This document shows positions 33,710-43,106 of a stretch of 64,000 nucleotides of DNA, in pieces. Position numbers and translations under genes: made by a program. Below the pieces are notes generated by a model. That model did no database searches, was not told the DNA's origin, and saw only the letters and a program-made list of their open reading frames with translations. Location: contig NZ_CP183948.1 of NCBI RefSeq assembly GCF_052056485.1, positions 3,038,001 to 3,102,000 of the forward strand, written 5' to 3'. Source of the stretch: Paenibacillus_AQ nitricinens (GTDB taxonomy: Bacteria; Bacillota; Bacilli; Paenibacillales; Paenibacillaceae). Within the stretch, counting starts at the first letter, position 1. Every line of letters starts with the position of its first letter.

Positions 33710-34687
33710 ATGAATCTTCAAGAAGTTACCGAACTCATCAAATCTATTAGAACCAATCTAGCTAGAGTCATTGTTGGAAAAGAGGATGGAGTAGATCTGC
33801 TACTAACCGCATTACTTGCGAATGGCCATGTTCTGCTGGAAGATGTTCCGGGTACTGGTAAAACCTTGCTAGCCAAAGTCCTTGCAAAATCTTTAGATTG
33901 TACATTTAAGCGTATACAATTTACACCAGATTTGCTGCCTTCAGATTTAAGCGGGATTAATTTTTATAATCAAAAGACAGGTGAATTTCAGTTTAGACCA
34001 GGTCCAGTATTTGCGAATATTTTATTGGCTGATGAAATTAACCGTGCAACACCAAGAACACAATCCAGTCTGCTGGAATGTATGGAGGAGCGGCAAATCA
34101 CGATCGATGGTGTGACTCATGTTCTTGAAGCACCTTTTCTCGTTATTGCTACTCAGAATCCGATTGATAACCAGGGCACTTTTCCGTTGCCCGAAGCTCA
34201 ATTAGATAGATTTCTGATGCGGATTACTACGGGTTATCCTTCATTTGACGAAGGGATTCATATTTTACAGCGTTTCCGTGAGAATAATCCGCTTGAAGAG
34301 ACTTTTGCTGTGGCTAGCGCTCAAGATATTCAAGCTGCACAGCATTTGGCCGCTTCCGTGAGTATTAGTGATGATTTGCTAGCCTATATCGTTCGGATTA
34401 CGGAAGCTACTCGTAAATCTTCGGCAGTAAAACTAGGGGCGAGCCCACGTGCAAGCGGAGCATTGCTCAGATCATCTCAAGGATATGCTCTAATTCAAGG
34501 TAGATCTTACGTTACACCAGATGATATTAAAGCCGTAGCTGTTCCGGTGCTTGCACATCGTCTACTGCTTCATCGTGGATTAGGTTCAAAAGAGGGTCAG
34601 GCCGCAGAAATTGTGATACAAGTGCTTCGTGAGGTAGAAGTGCCAACAGAACTTGTTGCGTCCTTAAGAGGCGGAAAGGTGGAATGA
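33710..34687 (+). CDS. MoxR-family AAA ATPase
   Basis: 325 residues. Walker A 'EDVPGTGKTLLAK', Walker B 'ILLADEINRATPRTQSSLLE', sensor 1 'LVIATQNPIDNQGTFPLPEA', and the C-terminal lid with 'LGASPRASGALLR' are all present. MoxR ATPases act as chaperones, often with von Willebrand-like or DUF58 partners, and the DUF58 gene follows after 3 bp. This matches the B. subtilis yeaC-yeaD arrangement. Confidence 0.93.
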   Translation: MNLQEVTELIKSIRTNLARVIVGKEDGVDLLLTALLANGHVLLEDVPGTGKTLLAKVLAKSLDCTFKRIQFTPDLLPSDLSGINFYNQKTGEFQFRPGPVFANILLADEINRATPRTQSSLLECMEERQITIDGVTHVLEAPFLVIATQNPIDNQGTFPLPEAQLDRFLMRITTGYPSFDEGIHILQRFRENNPLEETFAVASAQDIQAAQHLAASVSISDDLLAYIVRITEATRKSSAVKLGASPRASGALLRSSQGYALIQGRSYVTPDDIKAVAVPVLAHRLLLHRGLGSKEGQAAEIVIQVLREVEVPTELVASLRGGKVE

Positions 34688-34690
34688 GCT

Positions 34691-35779
34691 ATGGCGTTGC
34701 CTTGGTTCATTTTTATTACAATAGCGCTCCTGTTCCTACTTGCCGTGATCTATGAACGGAATGGTCTGAAAGCGCTTAGTTACACTCGGTATTTCTCGAC
34801 GAAAGTCGCTTATGAAGGGGATAACCTTGAGATGATTGAGGAGATCATGAATGCAAAGCTCCTGCCCTTACCTTGGCTTCGACTGGAATCTAGTATTGCC
34901 AGAGGCTTGGGATTTGGAAGTCAGGATAATCTCGGCATTAGCACGGGTGAAATCTACCAGAATCATATCAGCTTGTTCTTTCTTAAATCTTACCGTCATA
35001 TTAAACGGCGGCATCAAGTAACTTGCGAGCGGCGCGGGATATACCGTTTGGAATCGGTCACCATGACCACTGGAGATCCCTTCGGATTAATTCGGAACAA
35101 TAAAACGTATCCTCTCCAATTAGAGTTATTAGTTTATCCTAATTTGTTGAATTTAGACGATCTTCCGCTTCCGATACATAGCTGGCTGGGTGAACTTCCA
35201 GTGAAAAGATGGATCGTAGAAGATCCTTTCCTGACTGCAGGTATTCGCGAGTATAGCTCAGGAGATTCTATGGGGCTTATAAACTGGAAGGCAACAGCGC
35301 GCACAGGGACTATGCAGGTGCATAAGAAAGATTACACTGCGGATTCCAGGCTCGTCATTTGTTTGAATATAGAGGACAGTGATTCCATGTGGAGAGCGGT
35401 AACAGATGTTGAACGTATCGAGCAAGGGATACGTTATGCAGCCACTATTGCCGAATACGCCATGCGCCATGGAATTGAGACGGGATTTATCTGTAACGGC
35501 AGATTGGATAACGGGGGCGAAAGAGATCCTGTTGAAGCAGAATCTATGGCTGAGCTGGAAGACTTGCTAGAGCTGTTAGCGAAACTGGAGCTAGACAGAA
35601 CGCTTCCTATGAGTCGATTGCTAGCCATGCAGGCCGAGAGTGGAATAAGTGATACAGACTTTCTGATCATTAGCTGTCATAGAGGAGCGCAATTACAAGA
35701 GGCTGCTGACCTCTTATTGGTGTTGGGCAATGGTGTAGAATGGCTGGATATTCCGGAACAGGGAGGAGAGAGCGCATGA
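34691..35779 (+). CDS. DUF58-domain protein
   Basis: 362 residues. An N-terminal membrane helix ('PWFIFITIALLFLLAVIY') is followed by a beta-rich region and the DUF58 core 'REYSSGDSMGLINWKATART' with 'KKDYTADSRLVICLNIED', which leads into a vWA-like fold. Likely membrane-attached partner of the MoxR ATPase. It overlaps the next gene by 4 bp (ATGA at 35776), so all three genes are coupled. Confidence 0.92.
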   Translation: MALPWFIFITIALLFLLAVIYERNGLKALSYTRYFSTKVAYEGDNLEMIEEIMNAKLLPLPWLRLESSIARGLGFGSQDNLGISTGEIYQNHISLFFLKSYRHIKRRHQVTCERRGIYRLESVTMTTGDPFGLIRNNKTYPLQLELLVYPNLLNLDDLPLPIHSWLGELPVKRWIVEDPFLTAGIREYSSGDSMGLINWKATARTGTMQVHKKDYTADSRLVICLNIEDSDSMWRAVTDVERIEQGIRYAATIAEYAMRHGIETGFICNGRLDNGGERDPVEAESMAELEDLLELLAKLELDRTLPMSRLLAMQAESGISDTDFLIISCHRGAQLQEAADLLLVLGNGVEWLDIPEQGGESA

Positions 35780-37110
35780 AACTTCCGTTATCTGGTTACG
35801 TATGGAATACGGTCAAACTCTGGATATTCTCCATCCTAGAACTATTATTAGTTTTACCTGTATGGATTCTGTTTCAGGTTTATGTACTACCCAAGCAAGT
35901 TGAACCTATGTGGCTGACCGCCATACCACTAATATCATTAGTAGGTATTCTGCTACGAAAACAATGTAGTGTTAGATGGAAGCAGCTGCTGTCTGCTCTA
36001 ATCCTTGGGACGGTGGTTGGGGCTTTGTCAGCAGGAAGTCTGTCTATCGAGAGTCTGCCTTTAGGTGTCGCAGGTTTTATATGCGCTTTTCTCGGTATGA
36101 CTGCTGACTCTAGAGAACAATCCAGTAAGAAGTATTGGATAGGTATGGTAATCTATTTTGTTGCGACCATTGTCTTTGGGAGAATTACCGATTTGGAGGA
36201 GAGTGTTACACTCCTGACCTGGTGCGGTAGTTTGTGTCTATTGCTCACATTATTTATTTATAATAGTAGTTATTTACAATATAGTACGCTTTCTCAAGAG
36301 GGCAAATCTTTGCCAAAAGGATTACAAAGGTATAATCGTATTTATGTCATTGGAATAGGAATTGTTGCGGCAGTGTTAGCGGCGGGAGTCGGAAAAGCTA
36401 TAGGGACACTGCTATGGAATATGGTACGTTCGTTCTTCGGATGGATTAGTAATTTATTCTCAGGGTCAAGTGAGCCGCTACCTCCGCCCGTAGAACAGCC
36501 ACAAGCGAGTCCGGAACTACCTTTTGTTGGAGATGAAAAGCCTGGTCTACTAGCTGCTATATTAGATGTTGCTTTATATGTTGCTGGAGCAGTGTTATTG
36601 GGCGTTGCAGCTTATTATGGACTTCGGTGGTTGTATAGAAATGCCGGCGGGAAATTAAAGAGAGCCATGGATGCCTTGTTATCCATGCTGCGCAGAGAGC
36701 ATACTCCAAAGGACAATACAACTTATCTTGATGAGGAAAAAAGTGTATTTACATGGGAACAAACGCTTCAAGGTCTTAAGGATTTCTGGAGTACTCGCCT
36801 TACACCAAGACATCGAAAAGACCGCTGGGAGCAGATGAATAGTGAAACGGAACGTGTTCGTTGGTTATATCGGCGTTGGCTTCATTTGAAGCACGATCAT
36901 GGTTATGAAGTTAAGAGTTATCTTACGCCGAAGGAAACAGAAAGCGATATTATAAAATGGACTGCTCTTAACAAGGTTAAACATAAGGGCGAAGAACGTA
37001 CGGTTAATACGTCGAATTCATTAATTGAATTATATGAAAAAGTTAGATATGGAGAAGAAAACCCTTCTGCGGATGATGTGGCTGCATTGAAAGATGAATT
37101 GAAATTATAG
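35776..37110 (+). CDS. Multi-pass membrane protein with C-terminal DUF4129-like domain
   Basis: 444 residues. About six membrane segments in the first ~200 residues, an extracellular Pro-rich stretch (near 'GSSEPLPPPVEQPQASPE'), one more membrane helix near residue 260-280, then a cytoplasmic tail whose end, 'VRWLYRRWLHLKHDHGYEVK' plus 'LTPKETESDI', resembles DUF4129. ATG 35776 with GGAGAG is the start; a reading from 35740 overlaps more. In yeaC-yeaD-yebA type loci this place is taken by a transglutaminase-like protein; no transglutaminase Cys-His-Asp core was seen here. Confidence 0.8.
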   Translation: MKLPLSGYVWNTVKLWIFSILELLLVLPVWILFQVYVLPKQVEPMWLTAIPLISLVGILLRKQCSVRWKQLLSALILGTVVGALSAGSLSIESLPLGVAGFICAFLGMTADSREQSSKKYWIGMVIYFVATIVFGRITDLEESVTLLTWCGSLCLLLTLFIYNSSYLQYSTLSQEGKSLPKGLQRYNRIYVIGIGIVAAVLAAGVGKAIGTLLWNMVRSFFGWISNLFSGSSEPLPPPVEQPQASPELPFVGDEKPGLLAAILDVALYVAGAVLLGVAAYYGLRWLYRNAGGKLKRAMDALLSMLRREHTPKDNTTYLDEEKSVFTWEQTLQGLKDFWSTRLTPRHRKDRWEQMNSETERVRWLYRRWLHLKHDHGYEVKSYLTPKETESDIIKWTALNKVKHKGEERTVNTSNSLIELYEKVRYGEENPSADDVAALKDELKL

Positions 37111-37151
37111 AATAGAATATTCTTCAAATTCGTGCAAATAGGAACAAATAG

Positions 37152-37214
37152 GTTACAAACGCTTCAAAAGTGTTACAACATGGATACAATTGGATTTGCA
37201 GTTACTACTATAAT
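37152..37214 (+). promoter_or_regulatory. Candidate promoter with GTTACAA direct repeats before the secreted-protein operon
   Basis: TATAAT (37209-37214) has only a weak -35. Upstream, GTTACAA occurs twice (37152-37158 and 37172-37178), 20 bp apart on the same face of the helix, as expected for an activator or response-regulator site. The start codon is 33 bp after the -10. Confidence 0.4.
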
Positions 37215-37246
37215 AATTCTAGCAAAATACTCGTGGAGGGAAGTAA

Positions 37247-39832
37247 ATGAGAAAGCATAGCAGTACATATGTTGTTTTACTATTAAGTACCTTTGTCATC
37301 AGTCAACTGACTGGCCATACAGCTTCAGCGGCATCCGCTAATGCTGTTCGTACCAATCCAGCTGTAGCTGCGGCGACAGTAACACCCCCTAGCAATCTGG
37401 GTTCCATTTCTTTAGGTGCAAATATCAAAGCTACATTAGAAGATGTCAATGTTTGGTCACAACCTGGTGGGAATATTTTAACCTATACCCTGAATTATTC
37501 GAATGGGAGCAGTAAAAACGCAAACCTAATGTACTATTTTTCGAGAGTGACGACGCCAGGGGGTTCTGTTATTCCAGGTAACCCTCTGAGCGCTGACGCG
37601 GCTAAGAAGAAGATTGGTGCTAAAGAAAGCTTGCGGGTTACATATTACGTCAACATAGGTAAGACCAATTCTTTAAAAGGGATTAAGATTCCCATGTATG
37701 TATGGGATTCCAAAACCAAAGGTTATTTAAAGCATGCAGGAAGTTTTACTGTGCCAGCTAATTATTCCCCAACTGCCGTAAATGGAAAAAATGTTAGCAC
37801 CACAATGAATGACATTCCTGTCATCGCCAAAAGTGAGTCCTTGGAGCTCTATAAATATAATGGGAAAGTTTATGCCAAGGTGGGAATAAGCCTGACTAAT
37901 AAGGGCAGCAAGGTACTCAGTGATCCGGGTTATGCGGCTTATTTACTCTCTGCAGGTGGCAGTTCGTATGAATTAGCACTTGATCGTTCTCAGATTAGTT
38001 ACAAGATTCAGCCGCAGGAGAAGAAGATTATCTATTATCTTGCCGAGATTCCTCCTTATATGAAGACGGACAATATGAAGCTGCAATTTACGCAAAAAGA
38101 TGAAGCACTGAAGCTAGAGATCGCTAAATCTTCGTACAAGCTTCCAGCAGCTACAACACCTAACTTGGTGGTAGGTAAAGGTGTGACCAAGAAAATCACC
38201 ATTAATAATAATCCGATAGAAACTCAGTTAAACAACGCAAACGTATACGCTGAGAATAATAAAGGGATTTGGACCTTCCAGCTTCGAGTGAAAAATGTAG
38301 GGAAGACGACAGTTACGCTGCCAACTTATGAGCTTGCCGTTAAATCTTCAACAGGGACAGCCTTTCCGATCAATGCGAAGGGATTAAGCGGCTTAACTAT
38401 AAAGCCTTTGGAGGAAAAAATCATTCCGCTTACCGCACAAATTCCGCTTGAGGTTGAGCAGAGTTCGCTGCAATTGCAAATGATAGAGGCTGTCTCAGCT
38501 CCAGCTAATCCAGATTCGGGCAGTGCAGGTGAGGGAACTGGATCTGAAGGGAATAATGTAAGTACGGGAAATACAGCCAAGCTGACAGTACCCGTTGCTT
38601 ACTACACAATTTCCTATACGCTACGACCTGAGATTCAACAAGGCGTGGAGTATAGCGCATCGAATGAATACGGCTCTTTCACTTATAACTTGCTGTCATT
38701 ACAGCGTTTTCCTTGGAAAGATGATGATATCGTAGTTGCAAGAATAAATATTAAGAATTCCCAATCGGTGGCATTAATGCTTCCAGAATTAAAAGGATCT
38801 GTCCAGGTAGACAATGACGATGTATCTTCTTCAACAGAACTGTTTATGGACAAGGAAACCTCGATCATTGCGGCAGGAAAAAATGCGGAGATCTATGTAT
38901 TTGCCAAAATCCCTTATACGCAAGAGTTCGATAAATTAAAAGTGAACCTCTTTACAACGGTAAAAGAAGAGAAGAGCTCGTTCCTATCGCTTAGCACGAA
39001 CAGTACGATGAATGCTGTAGCGACTATTGAACGTGGGGGAAGTTATGCAATTACCGGTAAAGGCAAGAACGCTAGTGTTCAAGAGAACAAAACCGTTATT
39101 TATGAAGGTCTCAATTCTAATATCGTATATACAGAACTACTGCTTAGCAGTGAGGAAAAAAGACAAAGCAAAATGGCTCGCCTTCAGGGTTACTTTAAAA
39201 CGGGAGATGGCCAGCTATTCGAAGCAACAGTGAATCAGCCAGATACTTCAGCTACACCGGGTGGTAAGCAATTAATTACGTACTGGGCAAAATTGCCTAA
39301 ATCCGTTATTCCATCAGACGTTAGTATGTATCTAGGTCCAGGGATTACTGGAAATAAGCTGTCTGAACCTGGGCAGGAACCAACTGGGTTCATTAACATT
39401 GCTTCATTGAGTCTAAATCCAGTTTCTACTCCACCGGAGAATAACTTGACGAAGGTGGCGCTATATCCGTACACGATGTCTGTTCTAAGTTCGGAAGGGC
39501 GATCTATGCAAGGTAGTAACACAATAGATATCGTTATGAATTATAACCTTCTTCGTGACAGTACCTATGACATGGGAACCTTCACCCATAAGCTGGTGCT
39601 CAAAATGACAGATCCATATGGTCTATCACAGGAACGAAGCTTGAACATCGGGACTGAACTTCTCGAAGGAAATAACAACTCGTATACTGCAACCTTTACC
39701 AATAATATGTATAAAAACTTGTCAGGTGGCGCCTACAGAATCACGCTGTATGATGAGTTCCAAGGAGAACGGATTGAGCTGGCCAGCCAGGCATATAGCA
39801 TAAAGATTGATAGACCAGTAACTGAAAAGTAA
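37247..39832 (+). CDS. Large secreted protein with about five repeated beta-type units
   Basis: 861 residues. A Sec signal peptide ends near 'GHTASAASA' (about residue 30); no LPxTG, SLH or membrane anchor is seen. By eye it contains similar 85-90-residue units at about 66-154, 198-284, 330-413, 482-572 and 613-697. Each has an 'L.V.N....' strand, a middle Gly-rich turn, and closes with a motif like 'KIIYYLAEIPP', 'KIIPLTAQIPL', 'AEIYVFAKIPYT', 'QLITYWAKLPKS'. A different beta domain fills 735-861. A low-complexity Gly/Ser/Asn linker is at 418-443. It is followed after 39 bp by ABC exporter genes. Not recognised as a named family; function unknown. Confidence 0.8.
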   Translation: MRKHSSTYVVLLLSTFVISQLTGHTASAASANAVRTNPAVAAATVTPPSNLGSISLGANIKATLEDVNVWSQPGGNILTYTLNYSNGSSKNANLMYYFSRVTTPGGSVIPGNPLSADAAKKKIGAKESLRVTYYVNIGKTNSLKGIKIPMYVWDSKTKGYLKHAGSFTVPANYSPTAVNGKNVSTTMNDIPVIAKSESLELYKYNGKVYAKVGISLTNKGSKVLSDPGYAAYLLSAGGSSYELALDRSQISYKIQPQEKKIIYYLAEIPPYMKTDNMKLQFTQKDEALKLEIAKSSYKLPAATTPNLVVGKGVTKKITINNNPIETQLNNANVYAENNKGIWTFQLRVKNVGKTTVTLPTYELAVKSSTGTAFPINAKGLSGLTIKPLEEKIIPLTAQIPLEVEQSSLQLQMIEAVSAPANPDSGSAGEGTGSEGNNVSTGNTAKLTVPVAYYTISYTLRPEIQQGVEYSASNEYGSFTYNLLSLQRFPWKDDDIVVARINIKNSQSVALMLPELKGSVQVDNDDVSSSTELFMDKETSIIAAGKNAEIYVFAKIPYTQEFDKLKVNLFTTVKEEKSSFLSLSTNSTMNAVATIERGGSYAITGKGKNASVQENKTVIYEGLNSNIVYTELLLSSEEKRQSKMARLQGYFKTGDGQLFEATVNQPDTSATPGGKQLITYWAKLPKSVIPSDVSMYLGPGITGNKLSEPGQEPTGFINIASLSLNPVSTPPENNLTKVALYPYTMSVLSSEGRSMQGSNTIDIVMNYNLLRDSTYDMGTFTHKLVLKMTDPYGLSQERSLNIGTELLEGNNNSYTATFTNNMYKNLSGGAYRITLYDEFQGERIELASQAYSIKIDRPVTEK

Positions 39833-39871
39833 GAATTCATATCTATTAATGTACGAGAAGGAGCAGCTCCA

Positions 39872-40591
39872 ATGTTGCGAGTGGAAAATGTAACGCATTC
39901 TTTTAAGAATGGTAATGAAACGACGGCAGTCCTTCATCAAATAGATTTTTCTGTGAAAAAGGGGGAGATGGTGGCATTACTGGGGAGCTCGGGTTCCGGT
40001 AAGTCAACCATGCTAAACCTGATGGCAGGTCTGATGAAGCCTACGGAAGGCCATATTTACATTGCTGACCAAGATATTGTGAAGATGAGCGAAAACAAGC
40101 TATCTGAATTTCGTAGGAAGCATATCGGATTTATCTTTCAAGCTTATGAGCTGATTACTAGCTTGACTGTCCGGGAAAATGTTGAGTTGCCGCTTGTGTT
40201 CCAATCCGTCTCCCCATCAATACGTAAGCAAAAAGCTCTGGCTTTGCTGGAAGGGGTCGGCATTCCGGATAAAGCCGACCTGTTCCCTTCACAGTTGTCT
40301 GGAGGACAACAGCAACGGGTCAGTATTGCACGTTCCTTGATCACGGAGCCGTCTGTTATTTTCGCAGATGAACCGACTGGAAACCTGGACTCGAAGACAG
40401 AAGAGGAAATTATTAATATCCTGCTTAACCTGAACAAGAAGATGAAGACCACCTTCATCGTTGTAACTCACGAGCTCAATGTTGCGGAACAAATGCAACG
40501 AATCTTCACGCTTCAGGATGGATATATGATTACTGAGAAACAAACTTCTTCGGATACAGAACTCGAAGGGGGTAAATTAATTGAGGATTAG
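39872..40591 (+). CDS. ABC transporter ATP-binding protein (YknY/MacB-type)
   Basis: 239 residues. Walker A 'LLGSSGSGKSTMLNLMAG', signature 'QLSGGQQQRVSIARSL', Walker B 'VIFADEPTGNLDSKT' and switch His 'VVTHE'. The 'LMKPTEGHIYIADQDI' segment places it in the LolD/MacB/FtsE branch. AAGGAG precedes ATG. It overlaps the permease gene by 11 bp. It powers the exporter encoded next door. Confidence 0.93.
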   Translation: MLRVENVTHSFKNGNETTAVLHQIDFSVKKGEMVALLGSSGSGKSTMLNLMAGLMKPTEGHIYIADQDIVKMSENKLSEFRRKHIGFIFQAYELITSLTVRENVELPLVFQSVSPSIRKQKALALLEGVGIPDKADLFPSQLSGGQQQRVSIARSLITEPSVIFADEPTGNLDSKTEEEIINILLNLNKKMKTTFIVVTHELNVAEQMQRIFTLQDGYMITEKQTSSDTELEGGKLIED

Positions 40592-41963
40592 TGATATTTC
40601 ACGTTTGGCTTGGGAGCAAGTCAAACGACGGAAAGTTGTCACAGGTCTTTGTATGGCAGGTATATCGATTGGCTGTGCTGCTATTATTGTTGCTTTAAGT
40701 ATAGGAGATTCCGCGCAAAGCTATACGGAGCGGGAAATTAACCGGAATTTCAAAATGGATGAAATTACAGTGACTCCGAACAGCGGTATCCCTTCACAAG
40801 GGGGCGGAGAAGGAAAAGGAGCCTCTGCCTCTGATGCAAAGCTCGACCCCGGCAGGCTAACGGCCCAGAAGCTGAAAATTGTTCAAGGCCTGCGGCATGT
40901 TACCGCAGCAGCACCTTTTCAAGAGCTTGCCTACATACAAATGACTACTATCGATAATAAAATTACCGACATACAGCTAATTGGAACGGATCTTCGACTA
41001 CTAACGAAATATGACCATAAATTCAAGCAGGGTGGTCCTTCAGATTCGGTTGGTATGGCAGTACTAAACTATGGAGCAACTGTAGGATTGATTGATGTCG
41101 AGACTCGGCAACGTCTTTTTGAACAACTGAATACTGATCCTTACAATAATAAAATAATGGAACAGTACAACAGTTTAAGCATGCTTCCGTCGGATATGTT
41201 CAAACAACAGGTTCAATTACAATCGTATGGCCCTGCTTCTGAAACTGGACAGTCCCTAATCAGCTCACCTCTTCAAATTGTTGGGATATTGGATAGTACG
41301 GGGAACCCTGATATGGCGATGTACGACAAGAAGATTTACGTCTCGCTAGAGACTGGTGAGCGTCTGGTTGAACAACTGAAACTAATGAATGGAACTGCTG
41401 GGCAGAAGGATGTCTACAACTCAGCCATTGTAAAAGTCGACAGTACGGACAACATTGTGCAAGTGGAGAAGCTTATCCAGAAACTTACACTAAATACAAG
41501 TACGAATTTGTATCAAAAAGAGGCGATGGCTTCTACATTCAGCATGTTCAAGAAAGCAGCGCTTGGTATTGGTATATTTATTCTAATTATTGCTTCGATC
41601 TCGATCATCGTTGCGATGACCATGTCCACCCATCAGCGTCGTCGGCAGATCGGTATTATGAAGGTGTTAGGCGCTAATATGGGGCAGATCCGAAATATGT
41701 TCATTACAGAAGCGGCATTGCTCGGGATGCTGGGTGGGCTACTCGGTATAGGCTTTTCGTACTTGATTGTGTTTGGCATAAATAAGCTCATTGGTACCAC
41801 AGGAGGCATGGGAATGGGTGGTGAACCCTTGGTTATCACTATTCCTCTGATGACCCTTCCAATTGGCATTGCATTTGCAGTGATGACAGGAGTACTATCG
41901 GGAATTTATCCGGCGATCAGCGCGTCCAGAACAAATGCGCTCACGGCGATAAAACGGGATTAG
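40581..41963 (+). CDS. ABC transporter permease (YknZ/MacB-type, FtsX domain)
   Basis: 460 residues. One membrane helix at the N-terminus, a large extracellular MacB periplasmic-core domain (~residues 45-310), then three C-terminal helices of the FtsX domain with 'RRRQIGIMKVLGANMGQIRN' and the closing 'GIYPAISASRTNALTAIKRD'. TTG 40581 lies inside the ATPase gene, after GAAGGGGG. This mechanotransmission-type transporter moves or releases extracellular substrates rather than importing them. Confidence 0.92.
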   Translation: MRISDISRLAWEQVKRRKVVTGLCMAGISIGCAAIIVALSIGDSAQSYTEREINRNFKMDEITVTPNSGIPSQGGGEGKGASASDAKLDPGRLTAQKLKIVQGLRHVTAAAPFQELAYIQMTTIDNKITDIQLIGTDLRLLTKYDHKFKQGGPSDSVGMAVLNYGATVGLIDVETRQRLFEQLNTDPYNNKIMEQYNSLSMLPSDMFKQQVQLQSYGPASETGQSLISSPLQIVGILDSTGNPDMAMYDKKIYVSLETGERLVEQLKLMNGTAGQKDVYNSAIVKVDSTDNIVQVEKLIQKLTLNTSTNLYQKEAMASTFSMFKKAALGIGIFILIIASISIIVAMTMSTHQRRRQIGIMKVLGANMGQIRNMFITEAALLGMLGGLLGIGFSYLIVFGINKLIGTTGGMGMGGEPLVITIPLMTLPIGIAFAVMTGVLSGIYPAISASRTNALTAIKRD

Positions 41964-41993
41964 CTATTTTTAAGTTGAAAGGAAGCAGAAGTG

Positions 41994-43082
41994 ATGAAGA
42001 GGAGAATCAAGTGGATTTTATTGGTATTGATCATTATTGCAGCGGGTTATTTTGTATACAGCAAGATGTATAAAACTGAGGCACAGCTAGAACCTATTGA
42101 ACCACCACAAGCGATAACTTTTGAAGTGACACAGGAAACTATCACGAACTCCGTTCAGGTTAAGGGGAATTCACGATATGAGCAAGAAACACTTGTATAT
42201 GCACCATATGCTTCGAAAGTAACAAAATGGAAGGTTGAGAACGGTGGGCAAGTAAAGAAGGGGGATTTGCTGTTTACCCTCGATCAGGAAGCCTTAAAGA
42301 ATGAGATTGCTACATCGGAGGCGACCATCCGAAAGGCACAGTTAGAAGCGGAATTAAATGAATTTGTTAGTCAGCAGGACCAGGAGAATGCAGCTCTCGG
42401 AGCAACAGAAGCCGAACGTATAAAAGCCCTCGCAGCCCAAGAAACAGCTCGGTTAGGAGATGAGCTTAACCAAGTAAATGCTGAAATACAGGCTCGTGAA
42501 TTAAAAGAAAAGAAGGCCAAGATTAAAACGGCCCTTTTCTATGCTCCAGCAACTGGTGTTTTTCTATTTGACAGTGCGAGTGAAATACCGCAAACAGTGA
42601 CAGATAATCAATACATCGGCAAAATTGTAGATATGAACAAGCTTGAATTCATTGCTCTTGTAGGTGAACAAGATGTCTTCCGTATTAAGACGGGAATGAA
42701 AGTTGATGTTAAAATGACAGCTTTAAAAGATTCAAAGCTATCTGGAGAGGTAACTAAGGTATCCAAATTTGCTAAGACGGCTTCAGGTCAAAATACTACT
42801 GCTACTTCGGTTCCACAATTTGAAGTGGTTATCTCATTGCAGTCTGATGAGCACTTGATTGGTGGACTAAGCTTAAGCGGAGATATTGAGACGGTCCGTA
42901 AAGAAAATGCAATCGTAGTCTCCAGCATCGCCGTAATGCACGAAGGAGATCTCTCCTACGTGATGCTGGATAAAGGGGATGGGCAGTATGAACGAAGAGA
43001 TATCAAAGTAGGCATGGAGACGGCAGACAAGACAGAGGCCGTCTCAGGGTTGAAAGTAGGAGATGTTGTTGTTCTTCAATAG
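41994..43082 (+). CDS. Membrane-fusion (HlyD/YknX-like) adaptor protein
   Basis: 362 residues. An N-terminal anchor helix 'IKWILLVLIIIAAGYFVYS', a lipoyl-like half-motif ('VYAPYASKVTKWKVENGGQV'), an alpha-helical hairpin (~110-165), and beta-barrel domains ending 'AVSGLKVGDVVVLQ'. ATG 41994 is preferred to GTG 41991 because AAAGGAAG is then 8 nt away. It follows the permease by 30 bp; the set resembles B. subtilis YknX-YknY-YknZ, which protects against the SdpC toxin, and MacAB. Confidence 0.9.
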   Translation: MKRRIKWILLVLIIIAAGYFVYSKMYKTEAQLEPIEPPQAITFEVTQETITNSVQVKGNSRYEQETLVYAPYASKVTKWKVENGGQVKKGDLLFTLDQEALKNEIATSEATIRKAQLEAELNEFVSQQDQENAALGATEAERIKALAAQETARLGDELNQVNAEIQARELKEKKAKIKTALFYAPATGVFLFDSASEIPQTVTDNQYIGKIVDMNKLEFIALVGEQDVFRIKTGMKVDVKMTALKDSKLSGEVTKVSKFAKTASGQNTTATSVPQFEVVISLQSDEHLIGGLSLSGDIETVRKENAIVVSSIAVMHEGDLSYVMLDKGDGQYERRDIKVGMETADKTEAVSGLKVGDVVVLQ

Positions 43083-43085
43083 ATT

Positions 43086-43106
43086 GAAATAAGCTAAGCT
43101 TATTTC
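43086..43106. terminator. Convergent-gene hairpin
   Basis: Perfect 10-bp stem GAAATAAGCT (43086-43095) / AGCTTATTTC (43097-43106) between and into the ends of the convergent adaptor and NagZ-like genes. The single-base loop must open in practice, and there is no clear T tract, so confidence is moderate. Confidence 0.4.
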
